A stretch of 52,409 bases of DNA from Ruminococcaceae bacterium OttesenSCG-928-A16 (GCA_030267215.1 JAJDJP010000010.1:1-52409); one strand, 5' to 3'. Positions 32,407 to 42,488 are shown, counted from the first letter of the stretch. Notes: a model not told the origin generated them from the letters alone. Translations and numbers: made by a program.

Positions 32407-34446
32407 ATGGCAGACAACAACAAAATCCGCGAGGAAGTTAAGGCCCTGACGGAACGGCTGGAAACCGGCATACAGGATTTATATTCCAGTGATAGGTATG
32501 CCGCCTATCTTGATACCCTTGCCCGTTTCCACAATTACAGCACCCGAAATACCATGCTGATTCATCTTCAAATGCCGGACGCAACCCAAGTTGCCGGTTT
32601 TAACAAATGGAAGAATGAGTTTGAGCGCCATGTGATGAAAGGGCAAAAAGGGATTCGCATTTTTGCACCTTCACCCTACGTTATCAAACAGGAAATGGAG
32701 AAGCTCGACCCTGAGACGCAGGCCCCTTTGCTGGATAAGAACGGCAAGCCCGTTGTTGAGGAAGTGGACGTTACCATTCCAGCCTTTAAGCCCGTATCAG
32801 TTTTCGACGTATCACAAACTGATGGGAAGCCGCTGCCCACGCTTTCCGAGGATTTGACCGGCAACGTACAGCAGTATGAAGCATTTTTAGATGCGCTGCG
32901 CGATGTGTCGGTTATGCCCATCGGCTTTGAGCCGCTTTCCCCGGACACTGATGGCGAGTGCCGTTTTGATAGCCGCAGTATTGCCATCCGCGAGGGCATG
33001 AGCGAAGTGCAGACCGTTTCCGCAATCCTGCATGAAATGACCCATGCCGAGATACACGATTACAACCTGCAACTGGAACAGCAGGAGCAGGCAGTAATGG
33101 ACGAGCCAGACGGACAGGAGATGCCGGAAGCAGCACTAAAGCCATGCCCCCGCCGCGCCGAGGAAGTGGAAGCCGAAAGTGTTTCCTATGTCGTGTGCCA
33201 GCACTACGGCATCGAAAGCGGCGATAACAGCTTTGGCTATGTGGCGGCGTGGAGCAAGGGCAAAGAGCTGGACGAACTAAAAGCATCCCTTGATATTATC
33301 CGCAAAACGGCGGCTTCCATGATTGAGCGCATTGACGGCAGGTTTGCCGAGATATGCAAGGAGCGCGGCATTGACTTATCCCCTGTACAGGATGCGCCGG
33401 AACAGGCCGATATTGCCACGCCGGAACTGGAAAAACCCATACCGACCACCGAGGATAGCCGGGATGAGCAAACGCTGCCGGAAGAAATAGAGCTGGAAGC
33501 CGAGCTAACGCCGGACATTCTGCCCGACAACAGCATCGGCTTTTCGGAGCGGGATTTATACGGCTATACTGACCCCGCCATTCTTCCCATGCTCCAAGAC
33601 CGTGCGCTGGAGCTTTACGACCAAGACCATACCGTCTATCTGCTTTATCCTGATGGCACCGAAGCGATGGCCTTTGACCGTGACGAAATTGAAACTCACG
33701 ACGGCATTTTCGGTATCGAAGCCGAGGAGTGGCAAGCGTCCAAAGATTATGAGCTGGCGAAAGCGGCGTCGCAGGAAAACCAAGCTGATGCAACAAATGG
33801 CAGGGATGCCACCTACGCTATCTACCAGCTTAAAGACGGCGACGAAACACGGGATTATCGTTGGGAAGCCCTTGAAAGCCTTGAAGCGCGTGGCCTTGCC
33901 GTCAACCATGAAAATTACACCCTTGTCTACACCGCGCCGCTTGCCAGCACGGACACGCTGGAGGGCATCTACAACAAGTTCAATATAGACCGCCCTGATG
34001 ATTTCACCGGCCACAGCCTTTCCATGAGTGACGTTATCGTTATCCAGCAGGACGGCAATACCACCGCCCACTATATTGACCGCGCCGACATCAAAGAATT
34101 GCCGGACTTTTTTAAGGAAGTGACGCAGCCGGAAATTGCGGCGACGGAAGTGGAACGCTGGGAAAACGACCATATCGCGGACATAAGCGTTTCTATGCCG
34201 CCTGTTCCCACCGTGGCCGATATGGAAGCGCAGGTGAAAGCCGGTCAGCAGATTTCATTGCTCGACCTTACCAGAGCGGTTAAGCATGAGCAGCAGGGCG
34301 CAAAGGATAAACCGGTGCAATCCACCCGCAGCAAGGCAGAAAAGCCCTCCATCCTTGCCCAGCTACAAGAAGCGAAAAAGGCGGCTGCACAGGAACGGGA
34401 ACAGCCTAAAAACGCACCAAAACGCGACAGTGAAAGAGAGGTATAG
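32407..34446 (+). CDS. ArdC-type antirestriction protein with metallopeptidase and YodL-like regions
   Basis: A 679-residue large polyvalent protein. The N-terminal 90 residues match the ArdC ssDNA-binding domain (YSTRNTMLIHLQMPDATQ, GQKGIRI). A zincin-like domain follows with HEMTH at about 209-213 and a downstream Glu-rich helix. The C-terminal half (about 375-620) has two YodL/DUF4316-like segments. ArdC of plasmid pSa is known to travel to the recipient during conjugation and to protect incoming DNA. The C-terminal AEKPSILAQLQEAKKAA followed by a charged end fits the shared tail. The ATG has AAAGGAG about 8 nt upstream. Confidence 0.82.
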   Translation: MADNNKIREEVKALTERLETGIQDLYSSDRYAAYLDTLARFHNYSTRNTMLIHLQMPDATQVAGFNKWKNEFERHVMKGQKGIRIFAPSPYVIKQEMEKLDPETQAPLLDKNGKPVVEEVDVTIPAFKPVSVFDVSQTDGKPLPTLSEDLTGNVQQYEAFLDALRDVSVMPIGFEPLSPDTDGECRFDSRSIAIREGMSEVQTVSAILHEMTHAEIHDYNLQLEQQEQAVMDEPDGQEMPEAALKPCPRRAEEVEAESVSYVVCQHYGIESGDNSFGYVAAWSKGKELDELKASLDIIRKTAASMIERIDGRFAEICKERGIDLSPVQDAPEQADIATPELEKPIPTTEDSRDEQTLPEEIELEAELTPDILPDNSIGFSERDLYGYTDPAILPMLQDRALELYDQDHTVYLLYPDGTEAMAFDRDEIETHDGIFGIEAEEWQASKDYELAKAASQENQADATNGRDATYAIYQLKDGDETRDYRWEALESLEARGLAVNHENYTLVYTAPLASTDTLEGIYNKFNIDRPDDFTGHSLSMSDVIVIQQDGNTTAHYIDRADIKELPDFFKEVTQPEIAATEVERWENDHIADISVSMPPVPTVADMEAQVKAGQQISLLDLTRAVKHEQQGAKDKPVQSTRSKAEKPSILAQLQEAKKAAAQEREQPKNAPKRDSEREV

Positions 34447-34450
34447 CCGT

Positions 34451-34666
34451 ATGTTTACCGTTGAAGAAATGAACCTGATGTGCATTTACGATACCGGCAG
34501 CAGGGCCGCGCTTTTGCGGGAGATTCGGGAAAGTCTGCCCGATGTGTACGACCCCGAACTCCGCGATATTATGGGGGCTGTTATCACTAAGCTGGAAGCC
34601 CTCACTGACGATGATTTTTCCGAGATAGGTTTTTATGCCGACTATGACGATGAACAGGAGGAATAG
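34451..34666 (+). CDS. Transposon-transfer assisting protein (TTRAP family), 71 aa
   Basis: A small acidic protein (MFTVEEMNLMCIYDTGSR..., ending DYDDEQEE) that matches the transposon-transfer assisting family found between the ArdC-like and methylase/helicase genes of these ICEs. Its biochemical role is unknown. The ATG at 34451 is 4 nt after the previous stop and uses the GAGAGGT at the end of that gene. The following gene starts 3 nt after its stop. Confidence 0.8.
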   Translation: MFTVEEMNLMCIYDTGSRAALLREIRESLPDVYDPELRDIMGAVITKLEALTDDDFSEIGFYADYDDEQEE

Positions 34667-34669
34667 CGA

Positions 34670-37600
34670 TTGGCGACAAAACTACAATTCTATTCGCAGC
34701 TGGCCCAACACGCAGGCGGTCAGATAACGCAAAGCCGGGAACGCTGGACTTCCTTTTTGGAAACGGCGGCTCGGCTTTATAAATATCCGTACCCCGAACA
34801 ACTGATGATTCATGCCCAGCGGCCCGACGCGATGGCGTGTGCGCCCATCGAAACATGGAACGAACCCATGAACAGATGGGTAAAGCGCGGCTCCAAGGGC
34901 ATCGCCCTGATTGACACCACCACCGATAAGCCCCGGCTGAAATATGTGTTTGACGTAGCGGACACCGAGGACGGGCGGCGCAACGCACGTCGCCCGTTCC
35001 TTTGGGAGCTGCAACAGGAACACGAAGCCCCGGTTATGGATGCGCTGGCCAATGCTTTTGACAGTGATGCGCAGGGCGATATGGGCAACATCCTCTATGA
35101 TATTGCCGGAAGAATGGCAAGCGAGTATTATTCCGACCACCGGCAGGATATTTTGTACAGCACGGACGGCAGTTTTTTAGAGGATTTCGACGAGCTGAAT
35201 ATTGAGGTTGCCTACCGCGATGCTTTGACCGTTAGCCTTGCATATAGCCTGATGTCGCGTTGTGGCATCGACACCGGCTATTATTTCAGCGATGAAGATT
35301 TTATGCCCATATTCGATTTCAATACGCCCGAAGCCGCCAATGCGCTGGGAACCGGCGTAAGCCAGTTATCCGAACAGGTTTTGCGGGAAATTGAAGTCAC
35401 CATAAAAAAGCATGAGCGGCAGAAAACCGCCGAAAGGAGCAATTCGCATGGAGAGCTTGACATACCTTCAGCACGGGGACTATCTCATTCCGAACCTGAC
35501 CCTATCGGAGCAGCCGGACGGGAGCCGTCTGCCAGAAATGCAGATGGGCAAGTACGGCCTGATGCGCCGGACGTATCTGAAAGACCACCGGCCAATATTG
35601 TACAATTCCCTGCTTCTGAAAGAGCAGCTATACCCACACCTGAAAGAGATAGAGCAGACGGCCAGCGCGAGAGTGGAGCAGCTTATGACGGAGCTGTTGG
35701 AGCAGAACCCGCCCCCGGACAAAGCGACGGACACGATGGCGTGGACAGCCCATATGAACAGCTTGAAACAGCAAGCGGAGGAACTGACCTTGACGGAGCT
35801 GGTTTACAGTTAGAATCGCTCCCATCGGAACAGGCGCAGCGGGAAACCGTGGCGGCAGCGGAGGGCCTTGACCCCTCCGCTTTTGTTATCACCGAGGATG
35901 ATATTGATAATGCCATCATCGCGTGGAACGGCGACCCTGAAAGCAAGCGCCGCGCTTATGACTATATGTGTCTGCATCCCCGTGAGCGCGGCACCGCAGA
36001 ATACTTGCGGGGCGAATATGGCGCAGAGGGGCGCGGCCTGACTATCACCAAAGGCGGCGCGGAAGATGTTACCGTGCCGTGGCCGAAAGTCCAACGCCGG
36101 ATTGCCCAGCTTATTGATTGGCAGGAGTTTTTGCCGCCCGTGGCAGCACTCCAGCAAGAAGCCGAGCATCATCCTGAACAGCAGTACCAGGATGACACCA
36201 TAGCCCAGCCAGAAACGCCACCGCAGGATATAGATGTTCCTACCAGCAGATTGCCGGTCTTTTTTGTGGATTGGGAAACCGCCAAGGGCGATTTCGATTT
36301 GAGCCAATATGAAGATGGCGACATTATCGGCTACAACAAAGACGGCGTAAAATTTGCTTTGGGGCGAAGCGGCTCCCTGACCTATGTTACAAGCACGGGC
36401 GCGTTTTGGGGCAGCAATGACGTTCCCGGCCACATCTATGAACAGATAAACGCCTATCTTGATGGTAAGTTGACCGACGAGCAGGTGCGGGAAAACTATC
36501 TGAAAGTCATATCGCCGGAAACACCGGCACAGGAAGCCCCCGCCATGCCCAGCCCGGACGCGGAACTGATAGAGCAAATCCGCACAGAGCTGGATGGGCG
36601 CGGGTTTGTCGTTTCCGATGAACTTATTGATGAGGGCATAGAAGATTACAATGCCCACGGCGGGCGCGGCGACTTTCAAGATATTTCCGACTTCATCGAA
36701 AATGAATACCTTTCGGAATACGAGCTTGATTACAACTATATCAATGACCGGCTCATCGTCTACAACGTAAAAGATTATGACCCCGACGAATTGCCGCAGA
36801 TTGTGGCCCGCGTGGAGCCGGACGGCAGCATTGTTATTCTTGATGAAAACCTGCCCGCCAGAGAGCGGCTTGCGATTGAGCACGTTGCAGAAAACGAGCT
36901 TGATGCGTACAAAGTCGATGCAGAAGCGAATTTACAGCAGATGCTTGACTTTGCGGAGCAGGTTGCGGCGGCTGACCGTGCTGACGAACAGGCCAGCCCC
37001 GCGCCAAGTGTAGCCGAGCCACAGGCCCGCGTCAACTTTCATATCACCGACGAGCATTTGGGCGAGGGCGGCGCGAAAACCAAGTACGGCTTCAATGTCG
37101 CCGCCATTCGCACCCTGAAACAAGTTGAAGCTGAAAACCGCCTTGCCACCCCAGCCGAGCAGGAAACCCTATCCCGATATGTGGGCTGGGGCGGCATCCC
37201 CCAAGCCTTTGACGGTGAAAACGACAAATGGACAAAAGAATATTCCGAGCTGAAAGGGCTTCTGACCCCGGAGGAATACGACAAGGCGCGGGCTTCCACC
37301 CTGAACGCCCATTACACCTCGCCCACGGTTATCAAGGCTATCTATGATACCGTGGAGCGCATGGGCTTCCAGACCGGCAACATTTTGGAACCGGCTTGCG
37401 GAATCGGTAACTTTTTCGGGATGCTGCCGGAGAGTATGCAAGGCTCCAAGCTCTATGGTGTGGAACTGGACAGCATCACAGGCCGGATTGCCCAGCAGCT
37501 TTACCAAGACGCGGATATTCGCATCACCGGCTTTGAAAAGACAGGAACGCCCGACGCGCTGTTTGATTTGGCAATCGGCAACGTGCCGTTCGGCAGTTAC

Positions 37601-40600
37601 AAAGTGCCGGATAAGCGATACGACAAAAACAACTTTGCCATCCACGATTACTTTTTCGCAAAGGCGCTTGACCAAGTGCGCCCGGGCGGCGTTGTTGCCT
37701 TTATCACCAGCAGCGGCACGATGGACAAACGCAATTCATCGGTGCGTAAGTACATTGCGCAGCGGGCCGAGCTGTTGGGCGCGGTCAGGCTTCCAAACGA
37801 TGCTTTTCAGAAGAACGCCGGAACCGAAGTAACCACCGACATCATTTTCCTGCAAAAGCGCGACAGGCTGTTGGACATAGAGCCTGATTGGGTGCATTTG
37901 GGGCAGACCGAGGACGGCATACCCGTAAACAGCTATTTTGCCGAGCATCCTGAAATGGTGCTGGGGACGATGGCCTACGACGAAAGTATGTATGGCGACG
38001 CGAAAGACACCGCTTGCCATCCCATCCCCGGAGCCGACCTTGCCGTTCAGCTTCAGGAAGCGACGGCCAACATTCAGGGCCATATTACCGAAGTGGAACT
38101 GGATGACATTGGGGAGCAGGTTGACCTTTCCATTCCGGCAGACCCCGATGCGCGCAATTACAGCTATGCGGTTGTAGACGATAAGGTGTATTTCCGTGAA
38201 AACTCCCGTATGTACCCGGCAGACCTGCCAGCCACAACGCTGGAGCGCGTCAAGGGCATGGTGGAACTGCGCGATTGTGTCCATAGCCTGATAAACTACC
38301 AGCTTTATGAATACAGCGACGCGGAGATTGCCGACCAGCAAGCGGAGCTAAACCGGCTCTATGACGGCTTCACAAAGAAATACGGCCTTATCAATTCCTC
38401 GGCCAACAGCCGTGCCTTTGGTGGCGATTCTGCTTACTTCCTCTTGTGTTCCCTTGAAATACTGGACGAAAACGGGGAGCTTGACCGCAAGGCCGATATG
38501 TTCTCCAAGCGCACCATCAAGCAGAAAAGCGTTATTACATCGGTTGACACCGCCAGCGAAGCACTGGCCGTTTCTATCTCAGAGCGGGCCGGTGTAGACC
38601 TTGCTTACATGGCACAGCTCATGGGTGGCCCCGAAAAGATTGAGGACGTTGTGCGGGATTTGCAGGGTGTTATCTACAAAGACCCTGCCACCGGGCCGTT
38701 TGACCTTGCGGGCAACGATTGGTACAAGGGCTGGCAGACCGCAGATGAATACCTGTCCGGCAATGTACGCGAAAAGCTGCGCAAAGCCTGTGACGCAGCC
38801 GAGCAGTACCCGGAGTTTGCCGTTAATGTGGCCGCGCTGGAAAAGGCTCAGCCGCAAGACCTGACCGCCAGCGAAATATCGGTGCGGCTTGGCTCCACAT
38901 GGGTAGACAAAAGCTATATCGAACAGTTTGTCCATGAAACCCTGCAACCACCGTCCTATCTGGAAGATAGTATAAAGGTAAACTATTTCGATTACACCGG
39001 CGAATGGAACGTCACCGCTCATCGGCGCGTTCCGGCCAACAACGTGCTTGCCAACGTCACCTACGGCACCAAGCGGATGAACGCCTATCGTATCATCGAG
39101 GACACGCTAAACCTCAAAGACGTGCGGGTGTACGACACCATCACCGAGGACGGCAAGGAAAAGCGTGTCCTGAACAAAACGGAAACGACCCTTGCCCAGC
39201 AAAAGCAGGAAGCGATTAAACAAGCGTTTCAAGATTGGGTATTCAAAGACCCTGACCGCCGCCGCGACCTTGTGCAGACCTACAACGAGCGGTTTAATTC
39301 CTCACGGCCCCGCGAGTATGACGGAAGCCATATCAATTTCTCCGGCATTTCTCCTGAAATCACCCTGCGGCCCCATCAGCTCAACGCCATTGCCCATATC
39401 CTTTATGGCGGGAATACCCTGCTGGCGCACGAAGTAGGCGCGGGCAAGACCTATGAAATGGTTGCGGCCGCGATGGAGAGTAAGCGGCTGGGCCTGTGTC
39501 AAAAGAGCCTGATGGCCGTTCCCAACCACCTGACCGAGCAAATGGCTTCGGAGTTTTTGCGGCTTTACCCCTCTGCCAATATCCTTGTGGCCACCGCGAA
39601 AGACTTTGAGATGAAGAACCGCAAGAAGTTCTGCGCCAAGATTGCCACCGGCGACTACGACGCGGTTATTATCGGCCATACCCAGCTTGAAAAAATCCCC
39701 TTATCAAAGGAGCGGCAGGAGCGGCTTTTACAGGAACAGATATGGGAAATCACCGATGGCATTGACGAGCTAAAGCGCAACGATGGGGAACGCTTTTCCA
39801 TCAAGCAGCTTGAAAAGACCAAGAAATCACTGGAAGCGCGGCTTGAAAAGCTCACCGATGATAGCCGCAAAGACGATGTTGTAACCTTTGAGCAGCTTGG
39901 CGTTGACCGCCTGTTTGTGGACGAAGCGCACAGCTTTAAGAACCTCTTTCTGTACACAAAAATGCGCAATGTGGCGGGTATTTCGCAGACCGAAGCGCAG
40001 AAATCCAGTGACCTGTTCGGCAAGTGTCGCTATCTGGACGAGTTGACCGGCGGCAAAGGCGTTATCTTTGCCACAGGTACTCCCATCAGCAACAGCATGA
40101 CGGAAATGTACACCATGCAGCGGTATTTGCAATATGACACCCTCAAACGCATGAACCTGACGCATTTTGACTGCTGGGCATCCACATTCGGGGAAACAAC
40201 CACGGCCATTGAGCTTGCGCCGGAGGGAACCGGCTACCGGGCGCGGACGCGCTTTGCCAAGTTCCACAACCTGCCGGAGCTTATGGGCATCTTCAAAGAA
40301 GTGGCCGACATTAAGACCGCCGATATGCTGGACTTGCCCCGGCCAAAGGCCAATTACAACACCGTTGTCGTGAAACCCTCCGAGCTTCAGCAAGGCATGG
40401 TGGCCGATTTATCGAAACGTGCCGCCGTCGTTCATCGTGGCGGCATCGACCCCAGCGAAGATAATATGCTGAAAATCACCAGCGATGGACGCAAAATCGG
40501 GCTTGACCAGCGGCTTATCAACCCCATGCTGCCCGATGATGAGGGGAGCAAGGTAAACGCCTGTATGAACGACGTGTACAGGATATGGAACGAAACCAAG

Positions 40601-41950
40601 GCCGACAGGCTGGCCCAGCTTGTTTTCTGCGACTTCTCTACCCCAAACGCCGATGGCCGTTTCAACGTCTATGACGATATTCGGGAAAAGCTGCTGGCAA
40701 AAGGCATACCGGCTGATGAAATCGCCTTTATCCATGAAGCAAACACCGAAGTCCGTAAAAAAGAGCTTTTCGCTAAAGTGCGGCAAGGCAAGGTGCGCGT
40801 CCTGATGGGCAGCACGTTCAAAATGGGCAGCGGAACCAACGTGCAAGACCGGCTTATCCATCTGCACGATTTGGATTGTCCGTGGAGGCCCTCGGATTTG
40901 GAGCAGCGGGCTGGGCGCATCGTCCGGCAGGGGAACATGAATCCCGAAGTCGGCATTACGCGCTATGTCACCGAGGGAACTTTTGACGCTTATCTCTATC
41001 AGACCATCGAAAACAAGCAAAAATTCATCAGCCAGATAATGAGCAGCAAAAGCCCCGTGCGCTCCTGCGAGGACGTGGACGAAACGGCCCTATCCTACGC
41101 CGAAATCAAGGCTTTGTGCGCCGGAAACCCACTTATCAAGGAAAAGATGGATTTGGATATTGAGGTGGCGCGGCTGCGGCTTCTCAAAGCCGACCATCAA
41201 AGCCAGCTCTACCGGCTGGAAGATGATTTGCTTACCAACTACCCCAAAGCCATTGAGAGCGCAAAGGCGAGTATTGCCGGATTCAAAAACGACCAATCCC
41301 GCGTTGAAGCCGGTACGCAGCCCAATAAGGATGGTTTTTCGCCTATGGTTATCGGCGGCGCAATCCTTACCGACAAGAAAAAGGCCGGTGAAGCCTTGCT
41401 TTCTGCCTGTAAACACATCAAAGGCACGGAACCCATGAAGCTCGGCACCTATCGCGGGCTTGACATGAGCCTTGCGTTTGAGACGGCAAACAAGAAGTTC
41501 GTCGTGCTGCTGAAAGGCAACATGAGCTACGGCGACAGGATAGGCAACATGACCGGCGTTTCCTTGGGTGAAGATGTTTTCGGCAACATTACCCGTTTGA
41601 ACAACGCAATAGCAGATTTACCCCAGCGTCTTGATTCTGTGCAGAAGCATTTGGAAAACCTGCATCAACAGGTAGGGAACGCCGAGCGGGAACGGGAAAA
41701 GACGTTCCCCTTTGAAAAGGAGCTGGAAGCGAAGTCTGCGCGGCTTGCGTTGCTGGATTCAGAGCTGAACATGGATGCCAGCCAAGAAGCCCGTGGGCCG
41801 GAGCAGATGGCTCTTGATGATTATTCCGCGAATGAGCCACGCGCCGCCAGTGCAAAACAAAAGCCCTCTATCATAGAGAGCTTGAAAGCCGCTGCGCCCA
41901 GCGTCCGGGCTGCGTCGGACAACGCTAAAGACAAGGAGGTATCACTATGA
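34670..41950 (+). CDS. Giant N6-methylase / SNF2-like helicase polyvalent protein, TTG start
   Basis: A protein of 2426 residues. An N-terminal ArdC-like domain (about 1-110) is followed by a disordered, Pro/Glu/Ala-rich linker (about 240-390) that also encodes tnpV in another frame. Two small alpha/beta domains lie about 390-760. The N6-adenine methylase has motif I EPACGIGNF (about 906-914) and motif IV IGNVPFG (about 967-973). The SNF2-like helicase has Walker A HEVGAGKT (about 1587-1594), DEAH (about 1750-1753), and motif VI QRAGRIVRQG (about 2080-2089). A coiled coil and KPSI tail (end VSL) follow. Probably modifies or remodels incoming ICE DNA. TTG 34670 follows AGGAGG. Confidence 0.92.
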   Translation: MATKLQFYSQLAQHAGGQITQSRERWTSFLETAARLYKYPYPEQLMIHAQRPDAMACAPIETWNEPMNRWVKRGSKGIALIDTTTDKPRLKYVFDVADTEDGRRNARRPFLWELQQEHEAPVMDALANAFDSDAQGDMGNILYDIAGRMASEYYSDHRQDILYSTDGSFLEDFDELNIEVAYRDALTVSLAYSLMSRCGIDTGYYFSDEDFMPIFDFNTPEAANALGTGVSQLSEQVLREIEVTIKKHERQKTAERSNSHGELDIPSARGLSHSEPDPIGAAGREPSARNADGQVRPDAPDVSERPPANIVQFPASERAAIPTPERDRADGQRESGAAYDGAVGAEPAPGQSDGHDGVDSPYEQLETASGGTDLDGAGLQLESLPSEQAQRETVAAAEGLDPSAFVITEDDIDNAIIAWNGDPESKRRAYDYMCLHPRERGTAEYLRGEYGAEGRGLTITKGGAEDVTVPWPKVQRRIAQLIDWQEFLPPVAALQQEAEHHPEQQYQDDTIAQPETPPQDIDVPTSRLPVFFVDWETAKGDFDLSQYEDGDIIGYNKDGVKFALGRSGSLTYVTSTGAFWGSNDVPGHIYEQINAYLDGKLTDEQVRENYLKVISPETPAQEAPAMPSPDAELIEQIRTELDGRGFVVSDELIDEGIEDYNAHGGRGDFQDISDFIENEYLSEYELDYNYINDRLIVYNVKDYDPDELPQIVARVEPDGSIVILDENLPARERLAIEHVAENELDAYKVDAEANLQQMLDFAEQVAAADRADEQASPAPSVAEPQARVNFHITDEHLGEGGAKTKYGFNVAAIRTLKQVEAENRLATPAEQETLSRYVGWGGIPQAFDGENDKWTKEYSELKGLLTPEEYDKARASTLNAHYTSPTVIKAIYDTVERMGFQTGNILEPACGIGNFFGMLPESMQGSKLYGVELDSITGRIAQQLYQDADIRITGFEKTGTPDALFDLAIGNVPFGSYKVPDKRYDKNNFAIHDYFFAKALDQVRPGGVVAFITSSGTMDKRNSSVRKYIAQRAELLGAVRLPNDAFQKNAGTEVTTDIIFLQKRDRLLDIEPDWVHLGQTEDGIPVNSYFAEHPEMVLGTMAYDESMYGDAKDTACHPIPGADLAVQLQEATANIQGHITEVELDDIGEQVDLSIPADPDARNYSYAVVDDKVYFRENSRMYPADLPATTLERVKGMVELRDCVHSLINYQLYEYSDAEIADQQAELNRLYDGFTKKYGLINSSANSRAFGGDSAYFLLCSLEILDENGELDRKADMFSKRTIKQKSVITSVDTASEALAVSISERAGVDLAYMAQLMGGPEKIEDVVRDLQGVIYKDPATGPFDLAGNDWYKGWQTADEYLSGNVREKLRKACDAAEQYPEFAVNVAALEKAQPQDLTASEISVRLGSTWVDKSYIEQFVHETLQPPSYLEDSIKVNYFDYTGEWNVTAHRRVPANNVLANVTYGTKRMNAYRIIEDTLNLKDVRVYDTITEDGKEKRVLNKTETTLAQQKQEAIKQAFQDWVFKDPDRRRDLVQTYNERFNSSRPREYDGSHINFSGISPEITLRPHQLNAIAHILYGGNTLLAHEVGAGKTYEMVAAAMESKRLGLCQKSLMAVPNHLTEQMASEFLRLYPSANILVATAKDFEMKNRKKFCAKIATGDYDAVIIGHTQLEKIPLSKERQERLLQEQIWEITDGIDELKRNDGERFSIKQLEKTKKSLEARLEKLTDDSRKDDVVTFEQLGVDRLFVDEAHSFKNLFLYTKMRNVAGISQTEAQKSSDLFGKCRYLDELTGGKGVIFATGTPISNSMTEMYTMQRYLQYDTLKRMNLTHFDCWASTFGETTTAIELAPEGTGYRARTRFAKFHNLPELMGIFKEVADIKTADMLDLPRPKANYNTVVVKPSELQQGMVADLSKRAAVVHRGGIDPSEDNMLKITSDGRKIGLDQRLINPMLPDDEGSKVNACMNDVYRIWNETKADRLAQLVFCDFSTPNADGRFNVYDDIREKLLAKGIPADEIAFIHEANTEVRKKELFAKVRQGKVRVLMGSTFKMGSGTNVQDRLIHLHDLDCPWRPSDLEQRAGRIVRQGNMNPEVGITRYVTEGTFDAYLYQTIENKQKFISQIMSSKSPVRSCEDVDETALSYAEIKALCAGNPLIKEKMDLDIEVARLRLLKADHQSQLYRLEDDLLTNYPKAIESAKASIAGFKNDQSRVEAGTQPNKDGFSPMVIGGAILTDKKKAGEALLSACKHIKGTEPMKLGTYRGLDMSLAFETANKKFVVLLKGNMSYGDRIGNMTGVSLGEDVFGNITRLNNAIADLPQRLDSVQKHLENLHQQVGNAEREREKTFPFEKELEAKSARLALLDSELNMDASQEARGPEQMALDDYSANEPRAASAKQKPSIIESLKAAAPSVRAASDNAKDKEVSL
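35448..35813 (+). CDS. tnpV: TnpV protein, nested in another frame of the methylase/helicase gene
   Basis: A 121-residue protein that matches the transposon-encoded TnpV family from start to end (TYLQHGDYLIPNLTL, KYGLMRRTYLKDHRP, LYPHLKEIEQTA, then a conserved AHMNSLKQQAEEL near the C-terminus). The ATG has GAAAGGAG 8 nt upstream, a near-perfect ribosome binding site. The whole gene lies inside the 34670-41950 gene, in a different frame of the same strand, where the host protein is a low-complexity linker (its residues about 260-381). TnpV is a small accessory protein of clostridial mobile elements with unknown biochemistry. The site and family match argue that this is a real gene, not a shadow. 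Confidence 0.82.
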   Translation: MESLTYLQHGDYLIPNLTLSEQPDGSRLPEMQMGKYGLMRRTYLKDHRPILYNSLLLKEQLYPHLKEIEQTASARVEQLMTELLEQNPPPDKATDTMAWTAHMNSLKQQAEELTLTELVYS

Positions 41951-41962
41951 TGGGGGGTATCT

Positions 41963-42151
41963 ATGCCAAGACTTAGCAAACGGGCGCGGCTGGAATGGAG
42001 CTTCTTTATTGGCCCCAAAGGGCGGCGGCAATACAATGAGCTTTGCCGCCGGTGCCAGTGTGATTGCAAGCAGAGCTTTCGTGCCGAAATCGTTATTTGT
42101 CCCGTCTACCTTTCCAAGCGAAAAATAGGTGCAAAAAAGGTGCTTGTATAG
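41963..42151 (+). CDS. Small Cys-rich basic protein, 62 aa
   Basis: A very basic protein with a Cys cluster (CRRCQCDCKQSF, and a later Cys-Pro) that could bind zinc; similar short proteins follow the methylase/helicase gene in related ICEs. The ATG is 12 nt after the previous stop with GGGGGT upstream. Probable nucleic-acid binder; function unknown. Confidence 0.7.
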   Translation: MPRLSKRARLEWSFFIGPKGRRQYNELCRRCQCDCKQSFRAEIVICPVYLSKRKIGAKKVLV

Positions 42152-42260
42152 CGGTTTTGCGGCCCTGAAAACGACGGAAAACCAAGCCGGAGTATCTTTC
42201 TATTAACCACCTCGATGGGCCGGAAATGTATTGAAATGGTGCGCTTTCGGCGCATATATA

Positions 42261-42306
42261 AAGAGGGAGCGTAGTGGCCTTGCGGCTGCTACGCTCCCTC
42301 TTTTTG
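42261..42306 (+). terminator. Terminator ending the ICE DNA-processing operon
   Basis: AAGAGGGAGCGTAG (42261-42274) pairs with CTACGCTCCCTCTT (42289-42302), loop 14 nt, followed by TTT. It divides the backbone genes from the drug-detoxification cargo. The rest of 42152-42488 shows no gene; a TATGAT hexamer at 42462-42467 may be the -10 of the AraC-type gene. Confidence 0.85.
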
Positions 42307-42488
42307 CGTTGCTGCATATTATGACGAATGATAGCGATTCGCAAGGAACTACGGATGTGTTACGATATTCGTGGTTGGATTTTGATATACTTGGAGAACA
42401 ACACCTTATGACACTACGACTCAATTCGTATCAAAAAGTCGAGTAACCGTCCAGAGCAGTTTGCTATGATGGAAATACGAAAGGAAGG

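Noticed and set aside
42300..42450. Gene remnant between terminator and AraC gene
   Set aside because: A plus-strand frame ends with a protein-like stretch, but it starts inside the terminator and no family is visible.
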